Source: Aquificales bacterium
GTDB taxonomy: Bacteria > Aquificota > Aquificia > Aquificales > Aquificaceae
DNA: 5,483 nt
Reading direction: 5' to 3'
Assembly (NCBI GenBank): GCA_015491275.1
Contig: WFWF01000106.1
Span: forward strand, 1-5,483
Shown here piece after piece: positions 1 through 5,483 of the stretch. Position numbers and translations under genes: made by a program. The notes below the pieces were generated by a model that was given only the letters and a program-made list of their open reading frames with translations, searched no databases and was not told the DNA's origin. Numbering within the stretch: position 1 is the first letter of the stretch; every line of letters begins with the position of its first letter.

Positions 1-446
1 AAATAATACCAGCACGCTATCTTAATACATCGGATCCTTATGAACTCGCCCAACATGTAATGGAAGATTCGGAACACCCCAGCTTTGCTAAGGAACACAA
101 GAAGGGAGATATCATAGTGGCGGGAAGGAATTTCGGTTCAGGATCTTCAAGGGAACATGCCCCCATAGCCATAAAGTATGCGGGAGTGCCTGTGGTGATA
201 GCCAAATCCTTTGCAAGGATATTTTTCAGAAATGCCATAAACATGGGGCTTCCCATAGTGGAATCTCCTGAAGCGGTGGATAAAATAAACCACGGGGATG
301 AAGTTGAGGTTGATCTTGAAGGTGGCACAATAAAAATACTGAGGACCGGAGAGGTTTATAAAGCTACCAAGTTTCCCAAAGAACTTATGGATATACTTAA
401 AGCGGGCGGACTAATGGAATATGCAAAATCAAGGCTCGGCAGGTAA
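1..446 (+). CDS. leuD: 3-isopropylmalate dehydratase small subunit, 5' truncated by window edge
   Basis: Small (swivel-domain) subunit of isopropylmalate isomerase, which with the LeuC [4Fe-4S] subunit converts 2-isopropylmalate to 3-isopropylmalate in cytoplasmic leucine synthesis. The frame is open from base 3 and gives 147 residues beginning IIPARYLNTSDP; an ATG at 60 is internal, because the conserved family sequence continues upstream of it. The hallmark GSGSSREHAP lies at 135-164, followed by AIKYAGVPVVIAKSFARIFF, typical of the aconitase C-terminal swivel domain. The short thermophile/archaeal-type form is about 165-170 residues, so about 20 N-terminal residues are missing, including the true start. 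The substrate-loop position reads Y-L-N-T (18-29). Homoaconitase-type small subunits share this fold, so that alternative cannot be excluded from this subunit alone, but leuD is the better call. The gene ends in TAA and overlaps the opposing rhodanese gene by 18 bases. Its promoter lies outside the window. Confidence 0.93.
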   Translation, partial: IIPARYLNTSDPYELAQHVMEDSEHPSFAKEHKKGDIIVAGRNFGSGSSREHAPIAIKYAGVPVVIAKSFARIFFRNAINMGLPIVESPEAVDKINHGDEVEVDLEGGTIKILRTGEVYKATKFPKELMDILKAGGLMEYAKSRLGR

Positions 447-1313
447 GTCTGTTTGAGAATATTCATTCCAGGAACCATCATACAGTTTAACTTCATCCTT
501 CACCCTCAGGTAGTATTTCAGTACATAGTAGGTAGCAGCGGACATTAGCCCTTGCCCGCAGTAAAGTATCACCTTCTTCCCTTTGCCTACATTCAAATTT
601 TCATAAAATAAAGCTATTTCATCCTTAGGTCTCAATAAGTAGTACTTAAGACCGTTTTTACCTTCCACCTCCTCAAAATCCTGACGCCAGAATCTGTTAA
701 CCGCACCCTTTATGTGTCCCAGCCGTTTCCAGAATCCTCTTTCTCCTTTATAAAGCTCGGGAGGTCTCGCATCAAGAAAGATGTATTCTTTGCTTTCCAA
801 GGCTTTTTTGACTTCCTCAATATCAGCCCTTATACCTTCCCTTACTTCATAATCGCCGTAATCCTTTTTAGGAATAACCGACGGGTATTCCTTTGTTATT
901 GGGAAACCTTCAGACACATACCTGTTATACCCCCCTTCAAGTACATAGATCTCCGGATGACCTATAAGATCAAGCCCCCATGCTAAATAAAAGGATATAA
1001 AAGTCCCTTTGTCATCGTAGAGAACAACCTTAGTGTTTCTGTCTATACCGAGATTCTTCAATTTTTCCACAAACAACTTAGGATCAATGAAAAAGGCAGG
1101 TATCCCCTTCTTAGGGAAACGGAAAGCCTCAACATTAACCCACTGAGCCTTAGGTATATGCCCCTTCCAGTAATCCTTTATACTCTTCCTTAAGTCAATA
1201 ACTACGGTATTTTTATCCTTAGTCAAATCATTTAGTTGAGCTGGAGTTATAAGCCTTATATCACCGAAGGTTAAAGAAATATAAAGAATTGTAAAAATTA
1301 GCAAGATTATCAT
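429..1313 (-). CDS. Exported tandem-rhodanese sulfurtransferase (thiosulfate/3-mercaptopyruvate type)
   Basis: A 294-residue two-domain rhodanese, expected to move a sulfane sulfur from thiosulfate, mercaptopyruvate or a similar donor to a thiol or cyanide acceptor through a cysteine persulfide. Residues 1-17 form a hydrophobic leader with a T-F-G/D site suited to signal peptidase, so a periplasmic location is likely, though the leader lacks the usual N-terminal Lys/Arg. The N-terminal domain (about 20-140) has VVIDLR, GHIPKA and, where the catalytic cysteine would be, YDDKG: it is the inactive half. The C-terminal domain (about 160-290) has FLDARPPELYKG, GHIKGAVN and the active loop CGQGLMSA at 252-259. 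Cys252 is the only cysteine in the protein. The CGxG start of the loop resembles mercaptopyruvate sulfurtransferases more than the CRxG of classical thiosulfate enzymes, so the donor is uncertain. The ATG is the most upstream possible start, since an in-frame TAA lies one codon before it. No Shine-Dalgarno is visible. It follows the c-di-GMP gene by 9 bases and probably belongs to its operon. Confidence 0.88.
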   Translation of the reverse strand: MIILLIFTILYISLTFGDIRLITPAQLNDLTKDKNTVVIDLRKSIKDYWKGHIPKAQWVNVEAFRFPKKGIPAFFIDPKLFVEKLKNLGIDRNTKVVLYDDKGTFISFYLAWGLDLIGHPEIYVLEGGYNRYVSEGFPITKEYPSVIPKKDYGDYEVREGIRADIEEVKKALESKEYIFLDARPPELYKGERGFWKRLGHIKGAVNRFWRQDFEEVEGKNGLKYYLLRPKDEIALFYENLNVGKGKKVILYCGQGLMSAATYYVLKYYLRVKDEVKLYDGSWNEYSQTDLPAEP

Positions 1314-1321
1314 AGGTTAAT

Positions 1322-1327
1322 ATTATA
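1322..1327 (-). promoter_or_regulatory. Possible -10 box (TATAAT) directly before the rhodanese start
   Basis: A perfect TATAAT on the - strand lies 8 bases before the rhodanese ATG and overlaps the TAA stop of the upstream gene. Transcription from it would begin at or within a few bases of the ATG, giving a leaderless or nearly leaderless message; this fits the absence of a ribosome binding site. There is no convincing -35 (TATAGG at 17-base spacing matches TTGACA at only two positions), and the surroundings are AT-rich, so chance is a serious alternative. Confidence 0.25.
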
Positions 1328-3869
1328 TAGAAGGTGAAGGCTTGCCTATATAAAAACCTTGAGCATAATCAAAGTTTGCTGCTTTAACCGCTTCAAAGAT
1401 TTGTCTTGTTTCAACATGTTCAGCAATAGTTTTTATACCTGCTTCCTTTGCAAGTAGAACTATACCGTGAACAAAAGCCCTGTCCATTCTACTTCTGACC
1501 ATACCTTTAACAAATTCACCTTCAACCTTTAAAAAATGTATGGGTATCTTTCTCAAATAATAGTAGGACGAATAACCTGACCCGAAATCATCTATAGCGA
1601 ATCTGAATCCCGCATTTATAAGGCGTGTTATAAACTTTATAAGCAGGTCCTCCGTCTTTACCGCCTGTCGCTCCGTTATCTCAAAAACTATCATTGCAGG
1701 ATCTATATCGTATTTAACAGCGAGTTTTTCCATATCAAGGACAAAATCTTCAAGTATTAGTGCCCTTGATGACATATTAAGGAAGAAGTATTTAAGCTCT
1801 GGATGTTTTTCCTTTATATGGGATATCTTCTCAAAAGTTTTTTCATATAGAATGGTATCAAGCTTATAAATAGTTCCCATCCTTTCCGCAATATCAATAA
1901 ACTTACTCGCAGGGATATGTTCATCTCCGAATCTCATAAGTACTTCGTAAGCCTCAACCCTTTCCTCAGAAAGATTCATTATGGGTTGGAAATGAGGGGT
2001 TATAAGATCCTTGTTTTCCGTAGCCTTAAGTATAAGATGGCTTACCTCTTTATATCTCTCCATCGCTTTGGCAATGCTTTCATCCATAGGACCGTAAATC
2101 CTGTTCTTACCCTGGTCCTTAGCTTGCAACAGCATGTTATCCGCACTTGCCAACAACTCCATAGTTGTCTGACCGTGTTCTGGGAATACAGCTATACCCA
2201 CTGAAACGGTTGATCTTATATAAACACCTTTGGAAGAAACAACATATATATCCTCTATGGACTTCTTAATCCTTCTTGCTATAAAAAAGGTGGTATCAAG
2301 ATCAGAATTGGGGAGTATTATTGCAAATTCATCCCCTCCGTACCTTGCTGCTATGTCTTCCTCCCTTATACTTTTCTTCAAAGCAAGGGCAACCTCTTTT
2401 AAATACATATCCCCATATATATGACCGTAAGTATCATTAATAAGCTTAAAGTTATCAATATCTATAAAGATCAGCCCGACATTTGTGTTAATTCTTTTCG
2501 CCCTCTCAATTTCATGTTCAAGAAACTCACCGAACAGCCTTCTGTTGTATAAACCCGTAAGGGGATCCCTTGTAGCGTAGTATTCAATTTCCTCAATGTA
2601 CTTATACAAAGCCTTAGATGATCCTATAACATTTATAAGGGAAGCAAGCATTGCATTCATAAGAAGATCCTTTATATCCTTATATGCCTCACCCTTCTTG
2701 ACTATTATTCCGAAGAAACCCGCAATCTTGGGCTTTTCCAAAATAGCAACTCTCGTATATATTTCAACATCATGTAAGCCCGCAAAATCAAGGGAGCCAC
2801 CTTCCGCCTCACCTATGTTATGGGATATACTTGCACTGTCAATCTTACCCGATGCAAACATGGAAAGGCTTGAAAGTTTTTCTTTTATGAAATTCTCCGT
2901 TACATATTGAGCCCTTACGGAAGGTTTAGCCCTCCAGAATATGTCTATATTTATACTTTCATCTTCAAGAAAAGCACAAAAAACCGCATGAGTTTCTACT
3001 ACAGCATTCATTTTGAAAAGCAGGTCCCTTACATAGGTTCTCCATTCCTTGATTATCTCCGAGGTGATTACAAACCTTTCCAGCAGTTTTATTTCAAATT
3101 CAAGTATGTCCCTGTCTATGGCCACACTTTTCAGTTTAGTAACGAGAGTGTTTATTTCCTGGAATATATCCTCAATCTCTTTAAATGGAATGTTTCCCTT
3201 TTTTATCTCTATATGTCTCAAATCACTGATTCTGTTTATGCTTTTTACATTATTTCTAAGTGCTTCCACCGATGAATGTATTCTCCTACTAACCACAGAA
3301 CCTATAACAAAGGCTCCCACAAGGGGTATCGGAGATAGGAACATAAAAAACATAAGCAATCTCTGTCTCAAACTTTTTAGGGCAGGACCCATATCATGCT
3401 TAACTTCAAGAACACAGAAGATATCACCGACTTTTGCATTAACATGGCATTTTAAACACTCCCTTTTCCCTATAATGGGATAGGTATAGATAAAAGTATC
3501 ACCCTTTCTTACATACATTGGTTTTTTTGTTTTAAATGTCTCTATAACCTCTCTTGATTTTTCGGGTTCGGGTACCTCACCGAAAAGCTCCTTTACTATT
3601 TCCCCCCTGTATATACCCAGTTCGTAGGGCGTATCCTTATAGGAACTACTTAGAGACTTTAAAAACTCAAGAACTTCTTCTCTCGTCCAGCCTCTTTTCA
3701 TAATTTGGTACATATTGTTAAACGTTTCCTTAGCTAAAGCCTTAGAAATCTTTACCGCTCTGTCTTCAATAATTGAATCAAAAATAAAAAAACTAACACC
3801 ATATATTAATATAAGTAAAATTAGCACTGATACGGACAGAGAAAGTATAAGAAAGCTTTTTATGTTCAT
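1323..3869 (-). CDS. Membrane c-type-haem sensor with HAMP, GAF-like, GGDEF and EAL domains (c-di-GMP cyclase/phosphodiesterase)
   Basis: An 848-residue inner-membrane signalling protein predicted to make and/or degrade cyclic di-GMP. Order: TM1 (about 5-30); periplasmic sensor (31-168) with CLKCH at 138-142, a covalent c-type haem site, in a context (GIYRGEIVKELFG ... YTYPIIGKRECLKCH ... GDIFCVLEV) resembling Tll0287-like/DUF3365 haem sensors of chemoreceptors; TM2 (about 170-192); HAMP-like linker (193-246); GAF-like region (about 260-425, weak); GGDEF (about 430-595); EAL (about 610-845). The cyclase site is intact (RYGGDEF, 509-515), with product-inhibition I-site REED (502-505) at the correct five-residue spacing. 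EAL residues present: E642 in EVLMR, N698, E730, D760-D761 in DDFGSG, K781, E817, E820 and Q837. Variants are EVL for EAL, KVE for KID and AEHVE for AEGVE. Thus both activities look possible, with the EAL side less certain. The ATG lies 2 bases after the yidC stop, with no strong Shine-Dalgarno, suggesting coupled translation. Confidence 0.93.
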   Translation of the reverse strand: MNIKSFLILSLSVSVLILLILIYGVSFFIFDSIIEDRAVKISKALAKETFNNMYQIMKRGWTREEVLEFLKSLSSSYKDTPYELGIYRGEIVKELFGEVPEPEKSREVIETFKTKKPMYVRKGDTFIYTYPIIGKRECLKCHVNAKVGDIFCVLEVKHDMGPALKSLRQRLLMFFMFLSPIPLVGAFVIGSVVSRRIHSSVEALRNNVKSINRISDLRHIEIKKGNIPFKEIEDIFQEINTLVTKLKSVAIDRDILEFEIKLLERFVITSEIIKEWRTYVRDLLFKMNAVVETHAVFCAFLEDESINIDIFWRAKPSVRAQYVTENFIKEKLSSLSMFASGKIDSASISHNIGEAEGGSLDFAGLHDVEIYTRVAILEKPKIAGFFGIIVKKGEAYKDIKDLLMNAMLASLINVIGSSKALYKYIEEIEYYATRDPLTGLYNRRLFGEFLEHEIERAKRINTNVGLIFIDIDNFKLINDTYGHIYGDMYLKEVALALKKSIREEDIAARYGGDEFAIILPNSDLDTTFFIARRIKKSIEDIYVVSSKGVYIRSTVSVGIAVFPEHGQTTMELLASADNMLLQAKDQGKNRIYGPMDESIAKAMERYKEVSHLILKATENKDLITPHFQPIMNLSEERVEAYEVLMRFGDEHIPASKFIDIAERMGTIYKLDTILYEKTFEKISHIKEKHPELKYFFLNMSSRALILEDFVLDMEKLAVKYDIDPAMIVFEITERQAVKTEDLLIKFITRLINAGFRFAIDDFGSGYSSYYYLRKIPIHFLKVEGEFVKGMVRSRMDRAFVHGIVLLAKEAGIKTIAEHVETRQIFEAVKAANFDYAQGFYIGKPSPSI
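3444..3458 (-). other. CxxCH haem c attachment motif in the periplasmic sensor
   Basis: The codons TGT TTA AAA TGC CAT encode Cys-Leu-Lys-Cys-His, residues 138-142 of the GGDEF-EAL protein. They lie between the two membrane segments, so on the periplasmic side where cytochrome c maturation attaches haem through thioethers, with His as the proximal ligand. It is the only CxxCH in the protein, implying one haem. The distal ligand cannot be assigned from sequence. Confidence 0.8.
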
Positions 3870-3871
3870 CC

Positions 3872-5356
3872 CTAATTTCCATCGGATTTAAGCATCACCC
3901 TTTTAATAATATAGCTTTGTAGTATATTTAAAATATTATTAAGGGTCCAATAAAATACTAAACCCGAGGGAAAAGAAGCGAAAAGAAAAGTAAAAGCAAC
4001 AGCGGAAAGATACATAATCAAATTTTGCCTGCTGTCCGGATTGGGATTAAGTTTCTGCTGAAGTATCATTGAACCGCCCATAAGCACGGGCAGTATATAG
4101 AAGGGATCCTTATCCGCAAGACTTGAAACCCATAAGAACCTTTCTAATTTCAGATCCACCGTAATTATGAGTACCTTATAAAGTGCGAAAAATATAGGGA
4201 TTTGAAGCAATATAGGTAAACATCCCGATGCGGGGTTAAACCCTGCTTCCTTGTAAAGTTTAAGCATTTCCTCCTGCATCTTTACAGGATCCTTTTTATA
4301 TTTATTCCTTATCTCCTCAACCTTAGGTGCAAGCTTGGACATTTTCATCATAGCAATCGTACTTTTGTATCCCAAAGGAAACATGAGTATTCTAACTATC
4401 AAGGTAAGCACTATTATTGAGAATGTCCAACTACCAGTTTTTTCATAAACCCAGTAAAGCATGTAAAATATGGGTTTAACAATTATCTTAAGGGTACCAA
4501 AATCAATAGCCTCGGTCAATTCCGTATCTCTAAAACGGGCATATTCCTTAGCACCAGCGTAAAATTTAATAGGTTCACTGTAAGATACAAATGTGAATGT
4601 AAAGCTGTCCTCGCCTCTTGTTACTTTTTTAATAACAACACTATCTATCCTTCCTTCAAATCCTTTAAAGAAATATCTACTTTCCTCGCCGGCAAATAAT
4701 ATATCCCCTGTAAACAGATCCTCATCAACTATATCATCCACATTAATCCTTAAAACATCTGAACCTATCTTCAAAACAGGACCAGCATGGGTGTAAAAAG
4801 ATGGCTCTTCAGGATAAGTTCCCACATTAATAAAAATCTTCCTATCTATACCATCTACATCTATTTTAACTTTCATAAAATTCTCTTCTACTTCAATAAT
4901 CTTTTTAACAGTTATATTTCCCGCAGATGCTTCCATAACTATTCCATTACCCTCCGCGGACATCCTATATTCTGCGGTGTTAAGAATAGTATCAATTTCC
5001 TTGTTTCCCGTTATCAGCTCAAGGGGTAAAAGGTTCAACTCCCTCTCTCTCTCTGTTATTAGATCCGTACCGTATTTTTTATCTATTAATTTATATATCC
5101 TGCCTCCCTGCCTCACAAATTCAATATAAAAATTATCAGACTCATAATGAAATAATGACTTCTCTTTCAGTTTAGATTTCTCTGGAAGAATTATCTTACT
5201 TATCTTTACCTCTTCTTTTTTTTGTACCTTATCACGCTTGTTTACTTCCTCTTTGGGTATAAAGAAATAGGCTATAAACTGGTAAGATATGATAAAAAAG
5301 ATCATAAAAACAAGAAACAACAAGAGTCTTTTTGGATCCAGTTCTCTCCCTTCCAT
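3872..5356 (-). CDS. yidC: Membrane protein insertase YidC (Oxa1 family), diderm type
   Basis: Inserts and folds inner-membrane proteins, alone or with SecYEG. The 494 residues follow the Gram-negative plan: TM1 (about 10-33), a charged linker, periplasmic P1 beta-sandwich domain (about 66-275), amphipathic segment (FGTLKIIVKPIFYMLYWVY, 286-304), TM2 (about 308-327), cytoplasmic helical hairpin (about 330-370), TM3 (about 378-398), TM4 (about 417-435), and a C-terminal TM5 region (about 446-485). R322 in IVRILMFPL is the conserved hydrophilic-groove arginine. GCLPILLQIPIFFALY (378-393) and FPSGLVFYWTLNNILNILQ (462-480) are family signatures. It is slightly shorter than the E. coli protein (548), mainly in linker and P1. 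The C-terminal tail is short (KRVMLKSDGN), without a long basic extension. The ATG shares its A with the yidD TGA; an in-frame TGA four codons upstream excludes a longer form. It is followed after 2 bases by the c-di-GMP gene. Confidence 0.97.
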   Translation of the reverse strand: MEGRELDPKRLLLFLVFMIFFIISYQFIAYFFIPKEEVNKRDKVQKKEEVKISKIILPEKSKLKEKSLFHYESDNFYIEFVRQGGRIYKLIDKKYGTDLITERERELNLLPLELITGNKEIDTILNTAEYRMSAEGNGIVMEASAGNITVKKIIEVEENFMKVKIDVDGIDRKIFINVGTYPEEPSFYTHAGPVLKIGSDVLRINVDDIVDEDLFTGDILFAGEESRYFFKGFEGRIDSVVIKKVTRGEDSFTFTFVSYSEPIKFYAGAKEYARFRDTELTEAIDFGTLKIIVKPIFYMLYWVYEKTGSWTFSIIVLTLIVRILMFPLGYKSTIAMMKMSKLAPKVEEIRNKYKKDPVKMQEEMLKLYKEAGFNPASGCLPILLQIPIFFALYKVLIITVDLKLERFLWVSSLADKDPFYILPVLMGGSMILQQKLNPNPDSRQNLIMYLSAVAFTFLFASFPSGLVFYWTLNNILNILQSYIIKRVMLKSDGN

Positions 5357-5483
5357 CAGGGATAGTCAATACCTCCCTTACCAAAGGGACTACATCTTAA
5401 AATTCTGTACAAAGCTTTAATACTTCCCCTCAATACACCGTACTTCTCCAAGGACAGTATAGCGTATTCAGAACATGTAGGGT
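5356..5483 (-). CDS. yidD: Membrane protein insertion efficiency factor YidD, C-terminal part (5' end beyond window)
   Basis: Small basic protein thought to assist YidC/Sec-dependent membrane insertion. Only the last 41 codons are in the window, entering from the right edge (two bases of a Tyr-compatible codon at 5482-5483, then PTCSEYAILSLEKYG). The run PTCSEYA, LEKYGVLRGS, RILRCSPFGKGGIDYP is the diagnostic YidD C-terminal half; most homologues read RCHPF and end GGxDPVP, so this copy is a little shorter at the end. Two cysteines characteristic of the family (PTCS and RC) are retained. It ends TGA, whose A is also the first base of the yidC ATG, showing tight coupling. The full protein is normally about 70-85 residues, so roughly half is missing. 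By the common order, rnpA and rpmH would be expected further upstream, outside the window. Confidence 0.95.
   Translation of the reverse strand, partial: PTCSEYAILSLEKYGVLRGSIKALYRILRCSPFGKGGIDYP
5371..5377 (-). promoter_or_regulatory. Likely Shine-Dalgarno for yidC, inside the yidD coding end
   Basis: GGGAGGT on the - strand is a near-perfect match to the 16S 3' end, and lies within the Lys-Gly-Gly codons of yidD. The gap to the yidC ATG is 14 bases, longer than the usual 5-9. No closer purine-rich site or other in-frame start exists, so either this site works at long spacing or yidC is mainly started by ribosomes finishing yidD at the TGATG junction. Confidence 0.45.

Noticed and set aside
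38..328. 96-codon open frame on the - strand inside leuD
   Set aside because: Antisense to the highly conserved LeuD core; Ser/Met/Pro-rich product with no recognisable domain and no ribosome site.
60..446. leuD starting at the ATG at 60 as a complete 128-residue gene
   Set aside because: The frame upstream of 60 encodes the conserved IIPARYLNTSDP segment, so this methionine is internal and the gene is truncated by the window edge.
457..464. Palindrome GAATATTC near the leuD/rhodanese junction as a bidirectional terminator
   Set aside because: Only 8 bases, AT-rich, without a loop or a following T-run, and inside the rhodanese coding region.
3049..3483. 144-codon + strand open frame opposite the sensor gene (and other + strand frames between 714 and 5029)
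   Set aside because: Each lies wholly within a strongly supported - strand gene, overlaps other shadows, and encodes low-complexity Ser/Phe/Ile-rich sequence typical of the reverse complement of Lys/Glu-rich genes.
5043..5054. (CT)6 dinucleotide repeat in yidC as a phase-variation tract
   Set aside because: It encodes the Glu-Arg-Glu-Arg run of the P1 domain in an essential gene; six units is short and the reading frame is intact.
5216..5223. A8 tract (coding strand) in yidC as a programmed frameshift site
   Set aside because: The zero frame is full length and matches the family; the tract lies in the Lys-rich linker after TM1, with no evident stimulatory structure or alternative product.

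Overview
The window carries five protein-coding genes and almost no non-coding DNA. One gene, leuD, runs on the + strand and is cut by the left edge. Four run on the - strand in the transcriptional order yidD (cut by the right edge), yidC, a large membrane c-di-GMP signalling protein, and an exported tandem rhodanese. I see no RNA gene, insertion sequence, CRISPR array or attachment site, and no gene-free stretch longer than 9 bases.

The organism is probably a thermophilic bacterium of the Aquificales/Aquificaceae type. The grounds are the AT-rich but AGG/AGA- and ATA-rich codon use, Lys/Glu/Ile-rich proteins, the short thermophile-type LeuD, and a diderm-type YidC with a periplasmic P1 domain. 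This is inference from style and family resemblance; no taxonomic marker is present.

Layout. At 1-446 (+) is the 3' nine-tenths of leuD, which belongs to leucine biosynthesis. Its last 18 bases overlap tail-to-tail with the last codons of the rhodanese gene (429-1313, -). Nine bases upstream of the rhodanese lies an 848-residue protein (1323-3869, -). It has a transmembrane periplasmic sensor with a CxxCH c-type haem motif, HAMP, a GAF-like region, GGDEF and EAL. Two bases further upstream is yidC (3872-5356, -), the membrane-protein insertase. Its ATG shares one base with the TGA of yidD (5356 to beyond 5483, -).

How the genes may work together. yidD and yidC are the end of the widespread rpmH-rnpA-yidD-yidC cluster, and both act in membrane-protein insertion. 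In many bacteria the next genes are jag and mnmE. Here the downstream neighbours are a haem-type redox or gas sensor that should control cyclic di-GMP and a periplasmic sulfurtransferase. The 1-base overlap and the 2- and 9-base gaps suggest one operon, with a possible additional start just before the rhodanese. All the families are known. The least ordinary element is the c-type-haem sensor joined to an apparently intact GGDEF-EAL pair and placed directly behind yidC.
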